32,524 nt of DNA from an uncultured Saprospiraceae bacterium (GTDB lineage: Bacteria > Bacteroidota > Bacteroidia > Chitinophagales > Saprospiraceae): positions 1 through 32,524 of the forward strand of contig CAKZUK010000219.1 in NCBI GenBank assembly GCA_937921775.1, in the 5' to 3' direction. The position numbers were made by a program, and so were the translations under genes. Numbering within the stretch: position 1 is the stretch's first letter; each line of letters starts with the position of its first letter. Of the stretch, positions 1 through 7,695 are shown piece after piece. The notes beneath the pieces are model-generated. The model was not told the origin of the DNA and did no database searches. It was given only the letters and a program-made list of their open reading frames with translations.

Positions 1-38
1 AGAATCAATAATTAACTAAAATAAAAAACGCATTTACA

Positions 39-1025
39 ATGACTAAGAATTTATTATCTTTCCTAATGATCTTCGCGATGTTTAGTATCACTCTAAACGC
101 GCAAACAGACAAAGAAGCACTTGCAACGCTTAAGGCTCAGAAAGCAACAAAAGATGCTGAAGTTGCAGCTCTACAAGCTGAATCTGATGCTATTGCTGCT
201 CAAATTGCTGCACTTCCAGGTTGGGAGTTTGGTGGACTTGGTACAATAGGTTTTAACCTTTCTCAATTTACTGATTGGTTGGGTGCTGAAAACCCTAACG
301 CTAGATCTAGCGCTATTGGACTTTCTGCAAACGCTTTCGCTAACTATGACGATGCAAAGCAATTTTGGAGAAATGGTGGTAACCTAACTTTTGTTCGTAC
401 TAAACTAATTGCTGATTCTAATGACCCAATACAAGAAGAAGCTGCTGAGTTTATTACAACTGCAGATGCGATTAATGCTTCTTCTTTGTATGGTTATAAA
501 TTAACTGAAAAGTGGGCAATCTCTGGTTTAGGTGAATACCGTTCTACTCTAAAGAATTTCAACGATCCAGGATTTCTTGATATTGGTATTGGTGCTACAT
601 GGACTCCTATCAAAGACCTAGTGGTTGTTCTTCACCCATTAAACTACAACTTTGTATTCTCTAGCGGTGACTTAGCATATGAGTCTTCTCTAGGTATGAA
701 GTTTGTTGCTGATTACTCAAAATCTCTACCTATGGGTATTGCATGGAAATCCAACCTTTCTGGTTTCATGAGCTATAAAGACCCAGGAAACTTCTCTAAC
801 TGGACTTGGATCAACGGTCTTTCTTTCACTGCATGGAAAGGTATTGGTGTTGGTTTCGAATTTGGTTTGAGAGGTAACAGACAAGAAGCATACAATGCTT
901 TCCTTGGTACTGATGAATTATTAACTGCTGATAACGTAGATATCAGTGATTTTGATAACAGTACACTCAAAGGAGACAGTCCTCTTCAATCTTACTGGTT
1001 GGTTGGTTTGACTTATAACCTCTAA
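39..1025 (+). CDS. DUF3078-type outer-membrane-associated protein
   Basis: A 328-residue exported protein. Residues 1-20 form a signal peptide (charged start, hydrophobic core, cleavage near LNA-Q). Residues 22-58 are Ala/Lys/Glu-rich and likely coiled coil. The rest, from about residue 60, alternates Gly/aromatic beta strands ending in an aromatic strand (GLTYNL), as in beta-barrel outer membrane proteins. The blocks NLSQFTDWLGAE, FANYDD and YGYKLTEKW match the DUF3078 family of Bacteroidota, whose function is unknown. The start at 39 follows an A-rich leader with no Shine-Dalgarno, normal for the phylum. The coding sequence uses a narrow, regular codon set, which suggests high expression (inference). 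A strong terminator lies about 110 bases downstream, so it is probably the last or only gene of its transcript. Its promoter lies outside the window. Confidence 0.8.
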   Translation: MTKNLLSFLMIFAMFSITLNAQTDKEALATLKAQKATKDAEVAALQAESDAIAAQIAALPGWEFGGLGTIGFNLSQFTDWLGAENPNARSSAIGLSANAFANYDDAKQFWRNGGNLTFVRTKLIADSNDPIQEEAAEFITTADAINASSLYGYKLTEKWAISGLGEYRSTLKNFNDPGFLDIGIGATWTPIKDLVVVLHPLNYNFVFSSGDLAYESSLGMKFVADYSKSLPMGIAWKSNLSGFMSYKDPGNFSNWTWINGLSFTAWKGIGVGFEFGLRGNRQEAYNAFLGTDELLTADNVDISDFDNSTLKGDSPLQSYWLVGLTYNL

Positions 1026-1046
1026 TCTATAACATACAAGAAATAT

Positions 1047-1136
1047 GTTTCACCAGGCTTACTAGTCTTTAAAGTGAGACTTTAAGAATCTGCACCTATT
1101 GATTTTTATTACACTTGTTTAAAAATTTGGTGAAAC
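1047..1136 (+). other. Structured 3' UTR of the DUF3078 gene
   Basis: The bases 1047-1055 (gtttcacca) are an exact inverted repeat of 1128-1136 (tggtgaaac). They enclose a smaller hairpin, ttaaagt-gag-actttaa, at 1069-1085. The outer right arm abuts the rho-independent terminator at 1137-1169. Together these form a compact folded RNA of about 120 nt at the end of an apparently highly expressed gene. It may stabilise the mRNA or release a 3'-end-derived small RNA; that function is inference. Confidence 0.45.
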
Positions 1137-1169
1137 AAACCCGTTCCATGTAAGTGGAACGGGTTTTTT
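1137..1169 (+). terminator. Rho-independent terminator after the DUF3078 gene
   Basis: A perfect 12-bp stem, aaacccgttcca (1137-1148) and tggaacgggttt (1155-1166), has a 6-nt loop and runs into a T tract at 1164-1169. It ends transcription of the upstream gene and insulates the lipoprotein gene downstream. Confidence 0.9.
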
Positions 1170-1190
1170 ATTTTCTATTCAAAAGATTGT

Positions 1191-1198
1191 TAATTTTG
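1191..1198 (+). promoter_or_regulatory. Bacteroidota -7 box (TAATTTTG) for the lipoprotein gene
   Basis: TAATTTTG matches the TAnnTTTG -7 consensus exactly and lies just after the preceding terminator. Transcription would begin about 10-15 bases before the ATG at 1218, giving a very short leader. No good TTTG -33 box is present at the expected spacing, so confidence is moderate. Confidence 0.45.
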
Positions 1199-1217
1199 AA
1201 TTTCTAATCTAAAGTAA

Positions 1218-2198
1218 ATGACCATGAAAAATTTAGCTAGTATTCTTTGTGTGTTATTGTGTATAAGTTGTTTCTCTAGCAAGAAATATGAATTAGAGGA
1301 TCAGCAGTATCACTGTATGAAAGAGGACTACCAAAGCAAGGAAAATCTTAATTTGGATGAATTGATTTTAGCGTTTGAAAATAAATTAATAGAACAAGGT
1401 TTTTTGGAAGACCACAGCAGCGCAAGTTTATTGAAATGTCTACAATCAATGGCAAAAGAAGATGGGAAACCAATTTCGATATCTCCTGCCTTGTCAAAAT
1501 CAATGTTAGTTAGTCAAGGCTATGCTCAGATTTGTATAATGGATATTCAGGACAGTAGTTTAATAGCCAATTCAAGAATTGCAGAAGTTCAAAAAGGAAT
1601 ACAAAACGTTTTTGCTGAAATAGAAACAACAGGAGATATAAACCCTCAATATATTGGAGAAGGCTTAGTGAAAGTTTTTAAACAAGAGGATTTTGACCAT
1701 CCTTTGTATCGATTAACTGCTTTTTTAGTAGTTGGTTTCTTGGCGGAATTTGAAAATCAAAATCGAGCTTCTCTTGGGCGAACAAATCAAATGACTCCAG
1801 CGTCAATATCTGAGGAATGGCAAATGAGGGTTTTGATCAATAAGCAGAATAAAATTTTTGTTAATGATGAAGAAATTTCCTTCGACGATTTTACTGTAAA
1901 AGTAGATCAGCTTTTTGCGAGAAGTAGAACTGAAAGCAAACAATCTAAAAGAATAAAAGATAAAGGAGACTATGCACTTGGTCGAGCATTCATCAGCCTT
2001 GCAAACGAAAAAGATACCGACTATGATTTCTATTTGAAAGCCTACAAGCAACTACAAAGCAGCTATGCTAAAATATTAAATATGGTGGCTCTGGAAGTTT
2101 TCAACCAGCCTTTTGACCAGCTCAACAAAGACCAACAAAAAAGCATAAAGGGTCTGCAACCGTGGATGGTCTCAGAAAGTGAGCCTGTTAACCATTGA
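1218..2198 (+). CDS. Lipoprotein with an ExbD-like periplasmic domain and no transmembrane helix
   Basis: A 326-residue protein with an N-terminal lipoprotein signal (hydrophobic LASILCVLLCIS, lipid Cys probably C18; a start at Met3 is equally possible). Residues 20-185 are a helical region I do not recognise. Residues 201-323 resemble the periplasmic C-terminal domain of Bacteroidota ExbD/TolR proteins: a strand like VLINKQNKIFVNDEEISFDD, then ISLANEKDTDYDFYLKAY, then YAKILNMVALEVF, and the family's characteristic ending QPFDQLNKDQQKSI...VSESEP. ExbD normally has an N-terminal membrane helix with an essential Asp facing ExbB; here that helix is absent and a lipid anchor plus another domain takes its place. 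A proton-conducting role is therefore unlikely, and a periplasmic partner or regulator of a TonB/Tol-type complex is possible (inference). It stands alone: no exbB, exbD or tonB neighbours are visible. Confidence 0.7.
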   Translation: MTMKNLASILCVLLCISCFSSKKYELEDQQYHCMKEDYQSKENLNLDELILAFENKLIEQGFLEDHSSASLLKCLQSMAKEDGKPISISPALSKSMLVSQGYAQICIMDIQDSSLIANSRIAEVQKGIQNVFAEIETTGDINPQYIGEGLVKVFKQEDFDHPLYRLTAFLVVGFLAEFENQNRASLGRTNQMTPASISEEWQMRVLINKQNKIFVNDEEISFDDFTVKVDQLFARSRTESKQSKRIKDKGDYALGRAFISLANEKDTDYDFYLKAYKQLQSSYAKILNMVALEVFNQPFDQLNKDQQKSIKGLQPWMVSESEPVNH

Positions 2199-2236
2199 TT
2201 TATCTCAATTTACCCCGCATTCTATCCAAGAAATCA

Positions 2237-2244
2237 TATTTTTG
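2237..2244 (+). promoter_or_regulatory. Candidate -7 box (TATTTTTG) for polA
   Basis: TATTTTTG fits TAnnTTTG and lies 83 bases upstream of the polA start, in the gap after the lipoprotein gene. No clear TTTG -33 element is seen at the usual spacing. Confidence 0.35.
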
Positions 2245-2326
2245 TCGACTAGCTAACTGCTTTTAGCAAATAGCTTATCTTCTTTTACATAGTCATCTAT
2301 CAGAAAACAAGTCAATCAAACAAATA

Positions 2327-5113
2327 ATGGCCGAAAAAAAACTCTTCCTCCTCGACGCCTACGCACTGATCTTTCGCGCATATTACGCCTTTATCCGCGC
2401 ACCGCGTATCAATTCTAAAGGACTCAACACCTCAGCCATGTTTGGTTTTACCAACAGCTTAAAAGATATTTTGGAAAATCAAAAGCCATCGCATATTGCT
2501 GTGGTCTTTGATCATAAATCTAAAACCCTGCGGGCACAGGAACACAGTTTCTATAAAGCGAACCGACAAGAGACTCCAGAGGATATCAAACTATCGGATC
2601 CTTACATCCGTCGGATCATCGAAGGTTACCGAATCCCAATACTCGAAGCTCCAGGTTATGAAGCAGATGATGTGATCGGAACCCTTGCAAAAATGGGAGA
2701 GAAAAAAGGCTTTCAAGTTTTTATGATGACACCCGATAAAGATTTTGGGCAGCTCGTTTCTGAAAATATATCTATGTATAAGCCGGGTCGACAAGGAAAG
2801 CCTGCAGAGGTTTTGGGACCAAAAGAAATTTGTGAAAAATTCAATCTCCAACGACCAGAGCAATATATAGACATCCTTGCGATGATGGGAGATGCTGTGG
2901 ATAATATTCCTGGTATTCCAGGTGTAGGTGAGAAAACGGCAATGAAACTAATCGCTGAATACGGAAGTTTAGATGGACTTTACGAAAACGTAGATAAGAT
3001 AAAAGGGAAACTTCAAGAAAAAATTCGCGATAATAAAGAGTCCGCTTACATCTCTCAAAAATTAGCAACCATCGTTTTGGATGTACCGGTGGAATTTAAA
3101 GAAGAGGAATTACTACTAGTAGAACCCGATCGTGAAAAGTTAGCAGAGGTGTTTGGTGAATTGGAATTCCGAACATTAGGGCAACGTATCCTAGGCGAAG
3201 ATTTTAAAGTTAATTCTACTGCGAAGAAAAGTACCCCACAACTCGATTTGTTCGGAGGTGGAGGGATAGTGGAAGAACAAGAAGTAGTCGCTCCAGGCAA
3301 ATCAAACGAAAATGTTCCACACGAGTATACTTTGGTTGACACCAAAAAGAAAAGAACGGACTTGATTAAAAAATTGAACAAGCAAAAAATATTTGCCTTC
3401 GATACCGAGACCACTGGACTGGATTCCAACAATACAGAAATTGTCGGCATCTCATTTTCCTATAAGGAATATGAAGCATACTATGTGCCTTGTCCTGTTG
3501 ATGAAGCAGAAGCTAAAACCATCGTTCAGGAATTTGCATCTGCTTTCCATAACGAGAAGATTGAAAAAATTGGACACAATATAAAATTCGATTTGCAGGT
3601 ACTACGCTTATATGATATGGAGGTCAAGGGCAAATTGTACGATACCATGGTGGCACACTATGTAGCGGAATCTGAGAAACGCCACAAGATGGATATCCTT
3701 GCGGAAACGTATTTGGGCTACAGCCCAGTCCCCATCGAAGAACTCATCGGTAAAAAAGGAAAGAACCAAAAAACAATGCGCGATGTGCCACTCGATAAAA
3801 TAACCGAGTATGCATCTGAAGATGCCGATATCACTTTTCAATTGAAAACGGTAACGGATAAATTAATCGAAAAAAAGGAAGCTAAGAAATTGTTAGACGA
3901 AGTAGAGTTGCCACTCATTAATGTACTCTGCGACATGGAATGCGAAGGCATTAACCTTGACGTCGATTTCTTGAAAAAGAACTCGGAAGAACTCAACACT
4001 GAGCTGATTGAACTTCGGTCAAACGTATTTAAGATTGCTGGTTCTGAATTCAATTTGGATTCTCCAAAACAATTGGGTGAAATCCTTTTTGTAAAAATGG
4101 AAATTCCATACACGGGAAAGAAAACTAAGACTGGACAGTTTTCAACCAATGAAGAAACCTTGTCTCAACTAGAAGGAGAACATGAAATCATTCCATCGAT
4201 ATTGAAATATCGAGAGTTGAAAAAATTAAAATCGACCTATGTCGATGCATTGCCAGCATTGATCAACCCGCGGACGGGACGGCTACATACTACTTTTAAT
4301 CAAACGATTGCTGCGACCGGACGTTTGTCGTCCATTAATCCGAATTTACAAAACATTCCGATTCGTACGGAGCGAGGTCGGCAAGTGCGAAAAGCATTTA
4401 TTCCAAGAGATAAAGAGCATATTCTGTTGGCCGCGGATTACTCGCAAGTAGAATTACGGATCATCGCCGAAATTAGTAAAGATCCAGGTATGATGAAAGC
4501 CTTTATCGATGGGGAAGACATTCATACGACCACCGCAGCGAATGTATTTGGTGTAAGCAATGAGGAAGTAGATCGTGATCAAAGACGAATTGCAAAGGCC
4601 GTTAACTTTGGAATTGCTTATGGTCAATCGGCATTTGGTTTGTCCCAAACATTACGCATACCTCGTGGACAGGCTAAAGAAATAATTGATACCTATTTTG
4701 AAAAGTTTCCCGGAATAAAAAGTTACAAGACGGAAACGATAGAGTTTGCCCGTGAGCATGGCTATGTAGAAACGTTGATGGGGCGTCGCCGTTATTTGCG
4801 CGACATCAACTCGCGAAACCATACTGTTCGATCGCAAGCAGAACGTAACGCCATCAACTCTCCTATTCAGGGTTCTGCCGCAGACATGATTAAAGTGGCG
4901 ATGATAAAGGTTTACGATGCGATGAAGCAAGCAAAGCTAAAGTCAAAGATGCTGTTGCAGGTGCATGATGAATTGGTTTTTGATGTGTTTAAACCTGAAC
5001 TGGACGAGCTGAAAACATTGGTGGAAGAACATATGAAAAATGCGATGCCTGACTTGCTTGTTCCGATTAAGGTGGAGATGGGGACTGGTGAGAACTGGTT
5101 GGAGGCGCACTAG
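2327..5113 (+). CDS. polA: DNA polymerase I
   Basis: A full-length family A polymerase of 928 residues, the same length as the E. coli enzyme (928). Residues 1-290 are the 5'-3' nuclease domain (YEADDVIGTLA, TPDKDF, GDAVDNIPGIPGVGEKTA). Residues about 345-510 are the 3'-5' exonuclease with intact acidic residues D359/E361 (FDTET), GHNIKFD and YASEDAD, so proofreading should be active. Residues about 560-928 are the polymerase: motif A DYSQVELR with D704, O helix RRIAKAVNFGIAYG with K757, F761 and Y765, and motif C QVHDELVF with H880, D881, E882. It acts in Okazaki fragment maturation and repair. The linker at 305-309 reads QLDLF, the bacterial sliding-clamp-binding pentapeptide. The ATG at 2327 follows an A-rich leader. 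It has its own transcription unit; the DUF5687 gene begins 229 bases downstream after a large hairpin. Confidence 0.98.
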   Translation: MAEKKLFLLDAYALIFRAYYAFIRAPRINSKGLNTSAMFGFTNSLKDILENQKPSHIAVVFDHKSKTLRAQEHSFYKANRQETPEDIKLSDPYIRRIIEGYRIPILEAPGYEADDVIGTLAKMGEKKGFQVFMMTPDKDFGQLVSENISMYKPGRQGKPAEVLGPKEICEKFNLQRPEQYIDILAMMGDAVDNIPGIPGVGEKTAMKLIAEYGSLDGLYENVDKIKGKLQEKIRDNKESAYISQKLATIVLDVPVEFKEEELLLVEPDREKLAEVFGELEFRTLGQRILGEDFKVNSTAKKSTPQLDLFGGGGIVEEQEVVAPGKSNENVPHEYTLVDTKKKRTDLIKKLNKQKIFAFDTETTGLDSNNTEIVGISFSYKEYEAYYVPCPVDEAEAKTIVQEFASAFHNEKIEKIGHNIKFDLQVLRLYDMEVKGKLYDTMVAHYVAESEKRHKMDILAETYLGYSPVPIEELIGKKGKNQKTMRDVPLDKITEYASEDADITFQLKTVTDKLIEKKEAKKLLDEVELPLINVLCDMECEGINLDVDFLKKNSEELNTELIELRSNVFKIAGSEFNLDSPKQLGEILFVKMEIPYTGKKTKTGQFSTNEETLSQLEGEHEIIPSILKYRELKKLKSTYVDALPALINPRTGRLHTTFNQTIAATGRLSSINPNLQNIPIRTERGRQVRKAFIPRDKEHILLAADYSQVELRIIAEISKDPGMMKAFIDGEDIHTTTAANVFGVSNEEVDRDQRRIAKAVNFGIAYGQSAFGLSQTLRIPRGQAKEIIDTYFEKFPGIKSYKTETIEFAREHGYVETLMGRRRYLRDINSRNHTVRSQAERNAINSPIQGSAADMIKVAMIKVYDAMKQAKLKSKMLLQVHDELVFDVFKPELDELKTLVEEHMKNAMPDLLVPIKVEMGTGENWLEAH

Positions 5114-5143
5114 AGGGAAGACAAACTTTATAAGGTTTTGGAT

Positions 5144-5229
5144 GGAAGTCCGAAGACCGAAGACGGAAGTTCTCTTCTAACGTAATTTTGCGATAGTTAG
5201 AAACTTCGGCCTTCGGTCTTCGGACTTCC
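5144..5229. repeat. Long GAAG-rich inverted repeat between polA and the DUF5687 gene
   Basis: The left arm 5144-5162 (ggaagtccgaagaccgaag) is an exact 19-bp reverse complement of 5211-5229 (cttcggtcttcggacttcc). Inside it a second pairing, ttctaac 5175-5181 with gttagaa 5196-5202, leaves a short loop. The left arm is itself built from near-repeats of GAAG spaced 7-8 bases apart. No T tract follows, so it is not an ordinary terminator. It may be a copy of a dispersed palindromic element; one window cannot show that. Confidence 0.7.
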
Positions 5230-5342
5230 TTCTTTCATTTCTATCCGTTTTTTCACAACTTTCGTCAAGAAAAAATAATACTTTCCACATAAATCTGCAT
5301 CTTAGCAAAGCCATTTAGGAAAAACGACAAACTAAACAATTT

Positions 5343-6821
5343 ATGTTTCGACAATTATTTATTAATAACTGGAAGCAGAAAAAACGATCCCCTTTTTTAG
5401 GGAATAGTACGGGCCAAAAAATAGTGATAGGTTTTCTTGCTGCTTATTTCTTGCTGAATTTTTTAGTATTAGGATTCATCGCTGACAAAGTGTTGTTGGA
5501 CGCATACCCAGATGCTAGCCCTTTTGTAAAGTTCAATGGATTTTTGATCTACTATTTTTTGATGGATATTTTTGTACGCTTCTTTATGCAAGAATTTCCA
5601 GTGCTATCCATTCAGCCTTATTTGGCCATGCCGGTAAAGAAAAATACTTTGATTCATTTTATACTGGTACGGTCCATTCCAACTTTTTTCAACTTGCTAC
5701 CATATCTTGTAATCGTTCCATTTTTCTTAAAGGTCGTGATACCAGAGATTGGAATACTAGGAGGCATAGCCTGGTTTATAGTTGTCTCTTGTCTGGTATT
5801 ACTCGCTAATTTTATTGGCTTTTATTTAAAGAAAACATTTGATGCAAAACCATTATTAGCCGTGGTCGCACTTGCGGTATTAGGAGCTTTGTATTACTTA
5901 GATACAGCTGGCTATTTGGGTTTGTCGGAAGCTTTTGAAGAGTTCATGAATGTGGTAGCTACACAGCCTTACTTAGGCTTAATTCCTGTTGCTTTGTTGG
6001 CAGGGATGTACAGGTTCATCTTTGGTTTTTTCAAAAAACGTGTTTATATAGACTCAGTTAGTTTAGAGCGAAAGACTCAGGAAGCAGGTACTTATGATTT
6101 TGGTTTTTTAAACCGTTTTGGCAAAATGGGAGATATGATGCAGCTTGAAGCAAAAATGCTTTGGCGCTCAAAGCGCTCTCGGACATATGCTTATCTGTCG
6201 GTATTCTTTTTGCTTTATCCATTGATCTTCTTAGGTAATCCAATGATGGACAGCATGGGAGGTAAGTTGGGAATGAGCATTTTTGTAACTGGGATTTTTG
6301 CTTTCAATTATGCACAACTTTTGCTCTCTTGGCATAGTATGCATTTTGATTATATCCTTACTCGGAATATCACAGGAAGAGAGTTAATAAAATCTAAGTT
6401 TACTTTACTGGCAGGAACCACCATTATCTCTTTTGTACTCACCATACCTTATGTCTTTTTGAACAAATGGTTTTTCTTTACACTGTTAGTAGCCATGTTG
6501 TTCAACGTGGGATGGAGTATGTTTATGTATATCTATATTTCAGCTTACAATTCTAAAAAAATTGATCCAGGGAAAGGAGGTGCCTTCAACATGGAGGGTT
6601 TTGGTGCGGCACATTATGTTGTGATGATTCCTATATTAGCTGTTCCTATCCTGTTGTACTATCTTCCATTTGGAATGATGGGTAAGCCGTATTTAGGTTT
6701 ACTTATGGTCGGCCTATTTGGTTTGTTAGGAATTCTCTTTCGAGAAAAAATACTGGACTTTCTTGTTAGTCATTATGAAAAAAGAAAGCACACCATCGCC
6801 TCTGATTTTCGCAAGCAATAA
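5343..6821 (+). CDS. DUF5687 membrane protein, putative ABC-2-type exporter permease
   Basis: A 492-residue polytopic inner-membrane protein with roughly 11-12 hydrophobic segments (for example near residues 28-48, 103-125, 135-160, 285-332, 350-400, 420-465). The opening MFRQLFINNWKQKKRSP and the FPVLSIQPYLAMPVKKNTL region match DUF5687, a Bacteroidota family that typically accompanies an ABC ATPase, as here (next gene, 108 bases downstream). By analogy with ABC-2 permeases it would form the membrane half of an exporter; the substrate cannot be read from the sequence. There is no signal peptide and the start at 5343 is the first in frame after the intergenic hairpin. The C terminus is basic (KKHTIASDFRKQ type) and probably cytoplasmic. 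Confidence 0.8.
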   Translation: MFRQLFINNWKQKKRSPFLGNSTGQKIVIGFLAAYFLLNFLVLGFIADKVLLDAYPDASPFVKFNGFLIYYFLMDIFVRFFMQEFPVLSIQPYLAMPVKKNTLIHFILVRSIPTFFNLLPYLVIVPFFLKVVIPEIGILGGIAWFIVVSCLVLLANFIGFYLKKTFDAKPLLAVVALAVLGALYYLDTAGYLGLSEAFEEFMNVVATQPYLGLIPVALLAGMYRFIFGFFKKRVYIDSVSLERKTQEAGTYDFGFLNRFGKMGDMMQLEAKMLWRSKRSRTYAYLSVFFLLYPLIFLGNPMMDSMGGKLGMSIFVTGIFAFNYAQLLLSWHSMHFDYILTRNITGRELIKSKFTLLAGTTIISFVLTIPYVFLNKWFFFTLLVAMLFNVGWSMFMYIYISAYNSKKIDPGKGGAFNMEGFGAAHYVVMIPILAVPILLYYLPFGMMGKPYLGLLMVGLFGLLGILFREKILDFLVSHYEKRKHTIASDFRKQ

Positions 6822-6929
6822 GCGCTTGTTTAGTAAATTTTCTTAAGCATTACATCACGAACATTTTTTGCAAAGTAGAAATACCCTTCACCAAATAAAA
6901 ACACATTTAGAATTAAAAAATAATCGAAG

Positions 6930-7619
6930 ATGATTTCAATAAATAATATCCAAAAAGCCTATCAGGGCAATGTAGTATTAAACGTACCTAGTTTAGAAAT
7001 CAAAGCTGGCGAGAGTATTGGCTTAGTTGGAAACAATGGAGCAGGAAAAACAACTCTGTTCAGCCTTCTCCTCGACTTAATTCGGGCCAACAGCGGTGAG
7101 ATAAACTCGAAAGGATTAGACGTAGCAAAAACCGAAGAGTGGAAGAAATTTACAGGAGCTTACCTCGACGAAGGTTTCTTGTTGGAATTCCTAACACCTA
7201 TTGAATATTTCGAATTCACAGGCCGGCTATACGGAAAAAATAAATCTGATATTCACGAATTCCTACAACAATTCACTGATTTTTTCAACGACGAAATACT
7301 AGGGAACAAAAAATATATTCGAGACCTATCAAAAGGAAACCAAAAGAAAGTAGGTGCCATTGGTGCCCTCGTTGGAGATCCCGAAATTATTATCCTTGAT
7401 GAGCCATTTGCGAATCTAGACCCTACCTCTCAGATTCGTTTAAAAACCATTATCAATAATTTGCCAGACGAAAAAACAGTTTTAATTTCCAGTCACGACC
7501 TCAGTCACATTACCGAAGTATGCGAACGAATCGTAGTATTGGAAAAAGGTGAACTCGTAAAAGATATTCAAACATCCGAAGCCACCCTAAAAGAATTAGA
7601 ATCTTACTTCGCCGTGTAA
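6930..7619 (+). CDS. ABC transporter ATP-binding protein, partner of the DUF5687 permease
   Basis: A 229-residue single nucleotide-binding domain. Walker A is GNNGAGKT at 34-41, the signature is LSKGNQKK at 133-140, Walker B is IIILDEP at 153-159, the D-loop is ANLDP, and the H-loop histidine is H189 (SSHD). All catalytic elements are present, so it should hydrolyse ATP. It is at the short end for ABC-2-type exporter ATPases and has no membrane segment. It lies directly downstream of and co-directional with the DUF5687 permease, which supports a two-gene exporter. No accessory periplasmic or substrate-binding protein is nearby, so import is unlikely. Substrate unknown. Confidence 0.92.
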   Translation: MISINNIQKAYQGNVVLNVPSLEIKAGESIGLVGNNGAGKTTLFSLLLDLIRANSGEINSKGLDVAKTEEWKKFTGAYLDEGFLLEFLTPIEYFEFTGRLYGKNKSDIHEFLQQFTDFFNDEILGNKKYIRDLSKGNQKKVGAIGALVGDPEIIILDEPFANLDPTSQIRLKTIINNLPDEKTVLISSHDLSHITEVCERIVVLEKGELVKDIQTSEATLKELESYFAV

Positions 7620-7642
7620 ATCAAAAATCGGTAAGAACGCCA

Positions 7643-7686
7643 TTTGATTTATCAAGTCGGCGAGATCGCTGAGTTGATAAATCAAA
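7643..7686. repeat. Near-perfect 44-nt hairpin just upstream of the LpxD-family start codon
   Basis: tttgatttatcaa at 7643-7655 is the exact 13-bp reverse complement of ttgataaatcaaa at 7674-7686. After one G-G mismatch the inner bases tcggcga/tcgctga pair for seven more positions with one G-U, leaving a two-base apex. No T run follows on the + strand. It ends nine bases before the ATG at 7696, so it could act as a processing site or a block to ribosome access, or be a dispersed palindromic element (inference). Confidence 0.7.
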
Positions 7687-7695
7687 AAGAGCAAC

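Noticed and set aside
1683..1760. Transmembrane helix in the ExbD-like lipoprotein (RLTAFLVVGFLAEF)
   Set aside because: Only about 12 hydrophobic residues with a flanking acidic residue; more like a buried helix than a membrane span.
3055..3450. Minus-strand open frame of 131 codons in polA
   Set aside because: Antisense to conserved exonuclease coding sequence; Ser/Asn-rich translation without features.
5144..5229. CRISPR-like repeat array in the GAAG-rich region
   Set aside because: The short GAAG units have no regular spacers and no cas gene is in the window; it is an inverted repeat.
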